Below are positions 55,214 through 64,000 of a stretch of DNA of 64,000 nt, one piece after another. The notes under the pieces are model-generated. The model made no database searches and was not told the origin of the DNA. It saw only the letters and a list, made by a program, of their open reading frames with translations. The DNA is from Stictocephala bisonia (lineage: Eukaryota > Arthropoda > Insecta > Hemiptera > Membracidae). Position 1 is the first letter of the stretch. Every line of letters starts with the position of its first letter. The stretch spans positions 169,001 to 233,000 of the forward strand of contig JAQJVL010000742.1 in assembly GCA_035578905.1 (NCBI GenBank). Reading direction: 5' to 3'. Made by a program: the position numbers and the translations under genes.

Positions 55214-55785
55214 GTAACCATGTATATAAGTCATTTACCTCTCAACACTATTTCTCATAAACTATACATCCAATTGACTTGACATTTTGTTCATAGGTTT
55301 ATTTTTGCACCTGGAGGCTCACTAAGAAAGAATTTTCCTCTTCGACCTCAGGACTCCGTATCACTGGCCTCCTAAATTCCCATGGTATTCTTAAGGAGCT
55401 ATATTAACTAATTGAATTATTTGATTAACAGCTGTTAGATAAAACTTAACAGCTTGTTTTAACAGCTGTATATTGAACCTGTATATTGAACTCAGGCCAG
55501 CTGCACTTAATATAACAATTATTATTTTCTCGAAATGAGTTTATTATTTTAGATCAAACAAATTTAGTAGGTGTGATGTCACCTTACAAAGGAAGTAGAC
55601 TTTGCTGAATCGTCTCCGGTTTAGGTTTGCTTAATTATCTACCACGGGCATATAAACTAAGTAAATATCAATAGTTTGACAACAGCTGATTTTGGGAATC
55701 TATAAAATAGAGGATCACATCATTTCAGATTTTCGCACGCACTTGTTATCGAACGCTCGTTTACTGGGACCATACTTAGTGAAAA
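55214..55785. other. AT-rich spacer
   Basis: No recognised gene. The short repeat AACAGCTGT occurs near 55430-55470. Confidence 0.45.
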
Positions 55786-55787
55786 GG

Positions 55788-55827
55788 GTCTGGAATGTCT
55801 CATTACATGGAATGAGACATTCCAGAC
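55788..55827. other. Perfect 17-bp stem hairpin
   Basis: GTCTGGAATGTCTCATT (55788-55804) and AATGAGACATTCCAGAC (55811-55827) are exact complements around ACATGG. A second perfect stem, TGTCACAA/TTGTGACA, follows at 55835-55855. It could be a foldback element core, a terminator-like structure or a small-RNA precursor. Confidence 0.75.
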
Positions 55828-55884
55828 TAAAATATGTCACAATCTCTTTGTGACAAGATATCGTTTTTTAGTTTACAATAAAGG

Positions 55885-55975
55885 TAAATCAAGTGCTTCT
55901 GGTGGGAGTCGAATCCATGACCACGTTTCTCGTGGACTCAGATGTTTAACTATACTCTGAAGTATAGTTCCCCTC
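55885..55975 (-). other. tRNA-derived SINE head
   Basis: On the minus strand, after a perfect hairpin (AACTATACT/AGTATAGTT, 55948-55969), the sequence has GTTAAACATCTGAGTCCACG, AGAAACGTGG, then GGATTCGACTCCCACCAG. GGATTCGACTCC is close to a pol III B box, and the CCACG/CGTGG stem (55921-55935) sits where an anticodon-type arm is expected. It looks tRNA-related but is not a complete tRNA. Confidence 0.45.
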
Positions 55976-56059
55976 TTATTCTTATTTCACATCATGTCTT
56001 TGTTATATCGCCAAAGAAACGAGGGAATTGGACAAGGTCTGAATTAGGCATGAAACATT

Positions 56060-56095
56060 TTAATACGTGTGTTATATTTATAACACACGTATTAA
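56060..56095. other. 36-bp palindrome, perfect 17-bp arms
   Basis: TTAATACGTGTGTTATA and TATAACACACGTATTAA are exact complements around TT. Confidence 0.8.
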
Positions 56096-56329
56096 TTTTT
56101 TTCCAAACATTTAATATATTTAATTTTGTCCAAAACATAAATAACACTGTTATTAAAATACAGCTAAAATATTATCTTCTTTAGCAAGGTTTACAAGTTA
56201 GACACGTCAAGTAATGGTGGTTGTTTACACCCATTGAAGACGTAATGTTCATTGTTAGCATACCTGTACAGAGTATTTAACTTTTTACGTCATAAGATAC
56301 ACAATTAATTATTAATCTATCTACACACA

Positions 56330-56405
56330 AGAACTAGGAATCAAACCCGTATCAACAATTGAAACTTAGAAACTAGACGTTTCTTTAGATTATAAACATT
56401 TTTAC
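56330..56405 (-). other. tRNA-like segment, possible second SINE
   Basis: On the minus strand ACGGGTTTGATTCCTAGTTC contains a B-box-like GGTTTGATTCC, preceded by TCTAGTTTCTAAGTTTC. No full cloverleaf. Confidence 0.3.
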
Positions 56406-56904
56406 ATACTTTGGGAAATAAAATAAATATATTTTTATGATTTCTTCGTCATAAATTTGGCAGCACCGTGAAATTCGGTCTCAACTTATATTTTTTAACA
56501 TTATCACATTCATATTATTAGAGCAGACATTTGGTCCCAGTACTTCAAATGGTCCCTCCAATTCTTTAGTTGGTTGTCTGAAATATATTTTTATGGAGAG
56601 TATACATTCTTCGGCATCTAGAGCCGGAACTTCTAGTGAAGCCTCAGTGCTGAAACTGTTGGGGGCATCTGGGCGTATACTACCATGGGTTGTCCGGGAT
56701 CACTGTGAAACTTGCCTGTACCCTCAAGCTCCGAGCGCCCAAAGTTACACTCCGACATAGGTCTGGCAATCTCCTGGAATACACAATAATGTAGAAATGC
56801 CACTACTAACATAGTTATATTACACACAAGGAATAATTACACAGAAATAATAAATATAACCACTGAAACTGCGATAGAGCTAACTAAAATGTTTAAAATA
56901 GAAA
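56406..56904. other. Spacer before the 101-bp satellite
   Basis: No recognised gene. The minus-strand ORF at 56633-56827 has no family signature. Confidence 0.4.
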
Positions 56905-59900
56905 ATATTACTTTGTACTGACTGTTGTATCGGAGTGGCATTACGGTGACTACGTGGTTGAACAACTGTGCATCCGAGTTTGAAGGAACTAGAGGCCTAA
57001 GACAAATATTACTATATACTGACTGTTGTATAGGATTTGCATTACGGTGACTACGTGGTTGAACAACTTTGCACTCGAGTTTGAAGGAACTAGAGGCCTA
57101 AGACAAATATTACTATGACTGTTGTATAGGATTTGCATTACGGTGACTACGTGGTTGAACAACTGTGCATCCGAGTTTGAAGGAACTAGAGGCCTAAGAC
57201 AAATATTAATATATACTGACTGTTGTATAGGATTTGCATTACGGTGACTACGTGGTTGAACAACTATGCACTCGAGTTTGAAGGAACTAGAGGCCTAAGA
57301 CAAATATTACTATATACTGACTGTTGTATAGGATTTGCATTACGGTGACTACGTGGTTGAACAACTGTGCATCCGAGTTTGAAGGAACTAGAGGTCTAAG
57401 ACAAATATTAATATATACTGACTGTTGTATAGGATTTGCATTACGGTGACTACGTGGTTGAACAACTGTGCATCCGAGTTTGAAGGAACTAGAGGTCTAA
57501 GACAAATATTAATATATACTGACTGTTGTATAGGATTTGCATTACGGTGACTACGTGGTTGAACAACTATGCACTCGAGTTTGAAGGAACTAGAGGCCTA
57601 AGACAAATATTACTATATACTGACTGTTGTATAGGATTTGCATTACGGTGACTACGTGGTTGAACAACTGTGCATCCGAGTTTGAAGGAACTAGAGGTCT
57701 AAGACAAATATTACTATATACTGACTGTTGTATAGGATTTGCATTACGGTGACTACGTGGTTGAACAACTGTGCATCCGAGTTTGAAGGAACTAGAGGTC
57801 TAAGACAAATATTAATATATACTGACTGTTGTATAGGATTTGCATTACGGTGACTACGTGGTTGAACAACTATGCACTCGAGTTTGAAGGAACTAGAGGC
57901 CTAAGACAAATATTACTATATACTGACTGTTGTATAGGATTTGCATTACGGTGACTACGTGGTTGAACAACTGTGCATCCGAGTTTGAAGGAACTAGAGG
58001 TCTAAGACAAATATTACTATATACTGACTGTTGTATAGGATTTGCATTACGGTGACTACGTGGTTGAACAACTGTGCATCCGAGTTTGAAGGAACTAGAG
58101 GCCAAAGACAAATATTACTATACACTGACTGTTGTATTAGGAGTTGCATTACGGTGACTACGTGGTTGAACAACTGTGCATCCGAGTTTGAAGGAACTAG
58201 AGGCCTAAGACAAATATTACTATATACTGACTGTTGTATAGGATTTGCATTACGGTGACTACGTGGCTGAACAACTGTGCATCCGAGTTTGAAGGAACTA
58301 GAGGCCTAAGACAAATATTACTATATACTGACTGTTGTATAGGAGTTGCATTACGGTGACTACGTGGTTCAACAACTGTGCATCCGAGTTTGAAGGAACT
58401 AGAGGTCTAAGACAAATATTACTATATACTGACTGTTGTATCGGAGTGGCATTACGGTGACTACGTGGTTGAACAACTGTGCATCCGAGTTTGAAGGAAC
58501 TAGAGGCCTAAGACAAATATTACTATATACTGACTGTTGTATCGGAGTTGCATTACGGTGACTACGTAGTTGAACAACTGTGCATCCGAGTTTGAAGGAA
58601 CTAGAGGCCTAAGACAAATATTACTATATACTGACTGTTGTATAGGAGTTAGCATTACGGTGACTACGTGGTTCAACAACTGTGCATCCGAGTTTGAAGG
58701 AACTAGAGGCCTAAGACAAATATTACTATATACTGACTGTTGTATCGGAGTGGCATTACGGTGACTACGTGGTTGAACAACTGTGCATCCGAGTTTGAAG
58801 GAACTAGAGGTCTAAGACAAATATTACTATATACTGACTGTTGTATTAGGAGTTGCATTACGGTGACTACGTGGTTGAACAACTGTGCATCCGAGTTTGA
58901 AGGAACTAGAGGCCTAAGACAAATATTACTATATACTGACTGTTGTATCAGGAGTTGCATTACGGTGACTACGTGGTTGAACAACTGTGCACCCGAGTTT
59001 GAAGGAACTAGAGGCCTAAGACAAATATTACTATATACTGACTGTTGTATCGGAGTAGCATTACGGTGACTACGTAGTTGAACAACTGTGCACCCGAGTT
59101 TGAAGTAACTAGAGGCCTAAGACAAATATTACTATATACTGACTGTTGTATCGGAGTAGCATTACGGTGACTACGTGGTTGAACAACTGTGCATCCGAGT
59201 TTGAAGGAACTAGAGGCCTAAGACAAATATTACTATATACTGACTGTTGTATCGGAGTAGCATTACGGTGACTACGTGGTTGAACAACTGTGCACCCGAG
59301 TTTGAAGGAACTAGAGGTCTAAGACAAATATTACTATATACTGACTGTTGTATCGGAGTAGCATTACGGTGACTACGTGGTTGAACAACTGTGCACCCGA
59401 GTTTGAAGGAACTAGAGGCCTAAGACAAATATTACTATATACTGACTGTTGTATCGGAGTAGCATTACGGTGACTACGTAGTTGAACAACTGTGCATCCA
59501 AGTTTGAAGGAACTAGAGGCCTAAGACAAATATTACTATATACTGACTGTTGTATCGGAGTAGCATTACGGTGACTACGTGGTTGAACAACTGTGCACCC
59601 GAGTTTGAAGGAACTAGAGGCCTAAGACAAATATTACTATATACTGACTGTTGTATCGGAGTGGCATTACGGTGACTACGTAGTTGAACAACTGTGCATC
59701 CGAGTTTGAAGGAACTAGAGGCCTAAGACAAATATTACTATATACTGACTGTTTTATCGGAGTAGCATTACGGTGACTACGTGGTTGAACAACTGTGCAC
59801 CCGAGTTTGAAGGAACTAGAGGCCTAAGACAAATATTACTATATACTGACTGTTGTATCGGAGTAGCATTACGGTGACTACGTAGTTGAACAACTGTGCA

Positions 59901-60942
59901 CCCGAGTTTGAAGTAACTAGAGGCCTAAGACAAATATTACTATATACTGACTGTTGTATCGGAGTAGCATTACGGTGACTACGTGGTTGAACAACTGTGC
60001 ATCCGAGTTTGAAGGAACTAGAGGCCTAAGACAAATATTACTATATACTGACTGTTGTATCGGAGTAGCATTACGGTGACTACGTGGTTGAACAACTGTG
60101 CACCCGAGTTTGAAGGAACTAGAGGCCTAAGACAAATATTACTATATACTGACTGTTGTATCGGAGTAGCATTACGGTGACTACGTGGTTGAACAACTGT
60201 GCACCCGAGTTTGAAGGAACTAGAGGCCTAAGACAAATATTACTATATACTGACTGTTGTATCGGAGTGGCTTTACGGTGACTACGTGGTTGAACAACTG
60301 TGCACCCGAGTTTGAAGGAACTAGAGGCCTAAGACAAATATTACTATATACTGACTGTTGTATCGGAGTAGCATTACGGTGACTACGTGGTTGAACAACT
60401 GTGCACCCGAGTTTGAAGGAACTAGAGGCCTAAGACAAATATTACTATATACTGACTGTTGTATCGGAGTGGCTTTACGGTGACTACGTGGTTGAACAAC
60501 TGTGCATCCGAGTTTGAAGGAACTAGAGGTCTAAGACAAATATTACTATATACTGACTGTTGTATCGGAGTGGCATTACGGTGACTACGTGGTTGAACAA
60601 CTGTGCATCCGAGTTTGAAGGAACTAGAGGTCTAAGACAAATATTACTATATACTGACTGTTGTATCGGAGTGGCATTACGGTGACTACGTGGTTCAACA
60701 ACTGTGCATCCGAGTTTGAAGGAACTAGAGGCCTAAGACAAATTTTACTATGTTGTGACTGTTGTTTCGGAGTTGCATTACGGTGACTTCGTGGTTCAAC
60801 AACTGTGCATCCGAGTTTGAAGGAACTAGAGGCCTAAGACAAATTTTACTATGTTGTGACTGTTGTATCGGAGTGGCATTACGGTGACTATGTAGTTGAA
60901 CAACTGTGCACCCGAGTTTGAAGGAACTAGAGGTCTAAGAAA
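56905..60942. repeat. 101-bp satellite, about 40 units
   Basis: The unit includes ACTGACTGTTGTATCGGAGT, GGCATTACGGTGACTACGTG, GTTGAACAACTGTGCATCCG, AGTTTGAAGGAACTAGAGGC and CTAAGACAAATATTACTATA. The left third is dominated by the ATAGGATTTGCAT variant. There a 3-unit (303-bp) higher-order repeat is visible through TATGCACTCGAG at 57264, 57567 and 57870. The right part has CGGAGTAGCAT/CGGAGTGGCAT variants. ORFs on both strands are artefacts. Confidence 0.96.
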
Positions 60943-60957
60943 CTCTAATCACACCAT

Positions 60958-61312
60958 TGTTTTCCTCGTTTAATTGTACGTTATATCATATACACTTTTA
61001 ATGTTATTACAAGTTTTAATTATTTTTATCCTAGTTGGAACTAAAAAAGTATCGGAATTTTAAATAGTTTTCACTGTGCATAAACTTTACACCATTATTC
61101 CTCAAAAACCTGTTCATGTCTTGTATTCATATTTTAATAACTGGTTGATAGGAATTTTCTATATAAGTTTTATAAATTTTACAATTTTAACTTAAAAAAA
61201 CGTTGTTCACCATTCCCTGAAACGTTGTTTTCTTGGCTTCTAGAGGTTTTTAAATTGATTACTTGGTCTTTTTGTAATCCTTATGACATGTATAGTTAAG
61301 ATATATTACTTT
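60958..61312. repeat. Left arm of a 350-bp inverted repeat
   Basis: Matches the reverse complement of 61438-61781 in order: CTCGTTTAATT, TGTTATTACAAGTTTTAATT, CCTAGTTGGAACTAA, TTGTTTTCTTGGCTTCTAGA and ATCCTTATGACATGTATAGT. It directly continues the 101-bp satellite. Confidence 0.88.
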
Positions 61313-61437
61313 CATAATATGTGTAAGGATATACAATAATTGTATATAGATTTAAATCAGTTAAAAATAAATACAAATTGATTAATTTAAATTGATTGTA
61401 GTCAATATAAAATCTCTGCATTAATTTACTTATACGA

Positions 61438-61781
61438 AAGTTATGTATATTAACTATACATGTCATAAGGATTACAACAAGACCAAGAAATCAATTTAAA
61501 AATCTCTAGAAGCCAAGAAAACAACATTTCAGGGAATTGATAACAACTTTTCTTTGTTGAAAAGTTAAAATTCTAAACTGTATGAAGCTTATATAAAATA
61601 TTCCTATCAACCAGCTCTTAAAATATAAAAATGTCCAAATATAAAAAAAATATCCACACTGCATGAACGAGGTTTTTAAGAATAACGGTGTAAAGTTAGT
61701 TCCAACTAGGACAAAAATAATTAAAACTTGTAATAACATATAAAATGCATATGATATAACGTAAAATTAAACGAGAAAAGT
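61438..61781. repeat. Right arm of the 350-bp inverted repeat
   Basis: Complement of 60958-61312 across a spacer of about 125 bp. Indels and substitutions indicate moderate age. Confidence 0.88.
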
Positions 61782-61801
61782 AATAGTGCCAATTATATTT
61801 T

Positions 61802-61852
61802 TCTTAGGCTTCTTAGTTCCTTAGAAAACAACCTTCAAACTCGGATGCACAT
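61802..61852 (-). repeat. Inverted remnant of the 101-bp satellite
   Basis: The reverse complement reads GTGCATCCGAGTTTGAAGG, an inserted TTGTTTTCTAAGG, then AACTAAGAAGCCTAAG, i.e. one satellite unit fragment on the minus strand. It shows that the inverted repeat includes satellite on both sides. Confidence 0.7.
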
Positions 61853-61859
61853 AATTTCT

Positions 61860-62157
61860 GCGTTGACAGTAAGAGCAAGTGTAGAGTGAACCAATAAAAC
61901 GGATAGTCTAATAACGTTATCTGAGAAAACCTATAATCTGGAATGACATGATGTGTAAAAAATATAATTCTATTCTAAATCATCGCTTAAAATAAAAATA
62001 AAGTTAAAAAGGTGGTGGAAGTGAAAAAATAACTTGCCAATTTCATTAAATATTTTACTCTTCTACACTTCTGAAAGCAGGAAAATTATACCAAATTCAC
62101 TAAGAAAATAATTAAATAACAAAGAATATTCCAATTCGTTTAGAAGAAATACATGAA
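61860..62157. other. AT-rich spacer
   Basis: No recognised feature. Confidence 0.45.
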
Positions 62158-62159
62158 TA

Positions 62160-62290
62160 GTTTAATTCATAGGCTTAAGCGGACCATAATACTAATACTA
62201 ATACTGAAGCTTCCGTTAACGACCGCCTTAAGGTTGTCATTTACAATATTTACATCACCAAATGTTTCTCCCAGACTGAACGTGGTATCT
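62160..62290 (-). mobile_element. PLE 3'-end relic
   Basis: TAGGCTTAAGCGG, CTTCCGTTAACGACCGCCTTA, TACAATATTTACATCACC and TGTTTCTCCCAGACTG occur in the same order as the reverse complement of 18055-18165. Only GAAAC of the hammerhead core remains; the CTGATGA side is deleted. Confidence 0.6.
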
Positions 62291-62590
62291 CTTGAAAATT
62301 TAACTATTTCTTTTAGAGGATATTTTAGTGTAGTAGATAACCAATGTGGTAATGTTAAAAACGTATAAACTCTAGCTCTTGGATTATATATTATAACATA
62401 AGAAGTAATAAAGTACAAGATAATCTTCCCTGCAGCACTTCTTGTTAAGTGGAGCTTTCTACACTGTTGAGGAATTTCTAATGGAACAACAGGTTTTATT
62501 AATGACAAATATGTAAACAAATATTATTAATTAATAGAAATTTAATTTAAGCTATAACAACCTAACTTTAATTGTTATATCATTTTTATA
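62291..62590. other. Spacer
   Basis: No recognised gene; short ORFs on both strands only. Confidence 0.4.
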
Positions 62591-62599
62591 CATGACCAT

Positions 62600-62662
62600 T
62601 GTAATACAATTGTATAATTGTCCACTACAAAATAAATATATTTTGATTTTTGATTTTGATAA
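62600..62662 (+). repeat. LINE-type 3' tail, (TTTTGAT)n
   Basis: AATAAATATATTTTGATTTT followed by TGATTTTGAT resembles the 3' end of a CR1/Jockey-like or RTE-like LINE. The body of that copy is not recognisable. Confidence 0.4.
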
Positions 62663-64000
62663 CCGAGTTTAAAGCACTCATTGACACACTTCCCCACAGA
62701 GTAGATGTCATATGTCTTGAAAATAACACCAACATTCTCAAAAAATTGACAGACTTTGAAGTGATATCACACTATTGCACTAACACAAACAAAGGCAGAA
62801 CGTGCATAGCTGTCTGAAAGACTTTATCCGCAATAGTTAGCACGGATATTAGCAACTTTTCAGTCAAACAGTCAAACGTATCTTTGAATGCTCAGCCATT
62901 GCTTTTAAAAAGGTAAAGCCTATACCGAACACCAGACTTTAGTAAACGGAGTTTTATTGAAATCTTGGGATCCCTTTTGCTAATCCTAAAGCAGCAACTC
63001 AAACAAAAGCAGGTGGTACTATGCGGGGATTTTAATATTGCTGGTGCGGAAAGCTCAAATTTAAGTAAAGAATTGTCCTGCATACTAAATGAACATGGAT
63101 TACCATATCGTGTACATACTCCAATACACTTCACCCAATGTTCAAACTCTCAGATAGACTACAGAGCTACCAATTACATTATTAACCAAGATCAAACTGA
63201 TAACATACACTTAGGCCTCTCTGACCATACAGCACAGTTAGTAAATAAACCGATGGTCACAAGAAAACGAATTTTTAGTTAGAAAATCAAAGATAATTTT
63301 CAACATAGCTTAGCTTGCATTGACTGGGATGAGACGTTACAAACCAACAGTTCTCAAAGTAAAATAGATCAGTGTTTTAGGCAATATCTACAGGCGTTAA
63401 TTATATGTTTGGAGGCTCATAAAAAAAAAATTGAGAAGGAAAATGTTTTCAAAAATATACAGTTAACAATAGGAATAAAATCGTCATTAACAATAAAAAA
63501 AGAAAAAAAGAATTGGCTTACATGGTGAAACATTCAAAAGATCTGACTTTAACTAAGTTTTTCAAATATAAAAAATACTAAATCAAGTAATCCAAGCATC
63601 AAAGAAAATGTGTAATGATCGTGAGATTTATAGAAAAGATAATATGGCAAAATCTACGTGAACATGGATTACCTTACAGTTCCTAGACAGAGTGGGAAGG
63701 AAACTGTAAGTCACAATATTAGTGAAATTACAATAAATGGGGCAAATAACAAGCAGGAGAGTTTATAGAAGGAACCTTTAATAATTTATTTCTGACGGAT
63801 CCCAGTGCCACTGCACCTACGGCATCTCCCCATTCTTCATTGAACTGGTTGTCCTAGTCATACGCGTCTATAAAATCTTCAAGGTTTATATCTGCCTCAA
63901 ATGAATCAGAGGTCTTAGCCACAATCGAGTCTCTGAAAAAGAAAAACTCTTCAGGGTGGGATAAAGTTTTGCTGATCAGAAATGTTGTATCCTCGGACTT
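62663..64000 (+). pseudogene. LINE ORF2 endonuclease and pre-RT region, runs off the window
   Basis: The endonuclease is spread over frames: VDVICLENN (equivalent of the VI-LTET motif), VVLCGDFNIAG (the GDFN motif), GLPYRVHTPIHFTQCSNSQI followed by DY, and LGLSDHTAQL with the conserved SDH. The pre-RT region (63290-64000) continues with frameshifts. The family is close to Jockey/CR1-like LINEs. Many stops; non-functional. The RT domain would lie beyond the end. Confidence 0.75.

Noticed and set aside
57893..59069. ORFs reading WLNNCASEFEGTRG repeats on both strands
   Set aside because: Artefacts of the 101-bp satellite.

Overview
The window looks like repeat-dense, AT-rich genomic DNA from an arthropod, most likely an insect. 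A hemipteran is possible, but nothing here proves the order. The basis is the mixture of element types: BEL/Pao and Jockey-like retroelements, Penelope-like elements (PLEs), a DD82E Tc1/mariner-related transposon, PIF/Harbinger, a MADF-BESS gene relic and a Maverick/adintovirus-like relic. I see no convincing intact host gene, no rRNA, no canonical tRNA and no bacterial-style operon. The only long intact non-repetitive ORF is a transposase at 13769-15196.

Layout. 0-6.3 kb: a 23-bp minisatellite (about 362-1040) and a composite 61-bp/70-bp tandem array (about 2483-6258). 7.66-8.22 kb: a MITE with about 100-bp inverted ends. 8.74-18.25 kb: a rearranged BEL/Pao retrotransposon. Its 5' half (LTR, leader, gag, protease) reads on the minus strand and is joined to its own 3' half (integrase end, LTR) on the plus strand. 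The whole is bounded by a 5-bp duplication, ATATG, and an uninterrupted copy of the target lies at 18618-18650. Two younger elements are nested in it: a DD82E (Sailor-type) transposon at 12908-15842 and a truncated PLE at 17122-18177 with a hammerhead-ribozyme-like 3' end. 18.25-18.9 kb: tandem copies of a small element with TIR TTTCACTACACTAC. 19.6-21.4 kb: a 50/52-bp satellite. 21.4-31.2 kb: MITEs, PLE relics, a GT/GC-rich microsatellite, a PIF/Harbinger pseudogene, a probable solo LTR and a dead plus-strand LINE. 31.4-32.1 kb: a broken MADF-BESS exon. 34.7-40.6 kb: a GC-rich minus-strand Jockey-type LINE interrupted by a MITE.

42.2-42.4 kb: a CA microsatellite. 42.7-45.8 kb: a decayed relic whose pieces resemble a DNA polymerase B C-terminus, a fibre-like repeat protein, a PLA2-like protein, an adenain-like protease and a capsid-associated protein; together these suggest a Maverick/Polinton or adintovirus-like element. 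46.2-47.8 kb: the 5' part of another LINE (PHD finger in ORF1, start of the endonuclease). 48.06-48.36 kb: a foldback MITE. 50.3-51.65 kb: a 22-bp satellite. 53.04-55.21 kb: a DNA transposon with about 490-bp inverted ends around a broken transposase. 55.8-56.1 kb: a cluster of perfect hairpins and tRNA-like (SINE) heads. 56.9-61.86 kb: a 101-bp satellite of about 40 units running into a 350-bp inverted repeat whose far side carries an inverted satellite remnant. 62.16-62.29 kb: a third PLE 3'-end relic. 62.65 kb to the window end: a dead LINE endonuclease region.

The features form layers of insertion rather than a pathway. Satellites, nested elements and inverted elements are typical of pericentromeric, heterochromatic or piRNA-cluster-like DNA, but that reading is inference. 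All assignments come from reading the sequence; no database search was run.
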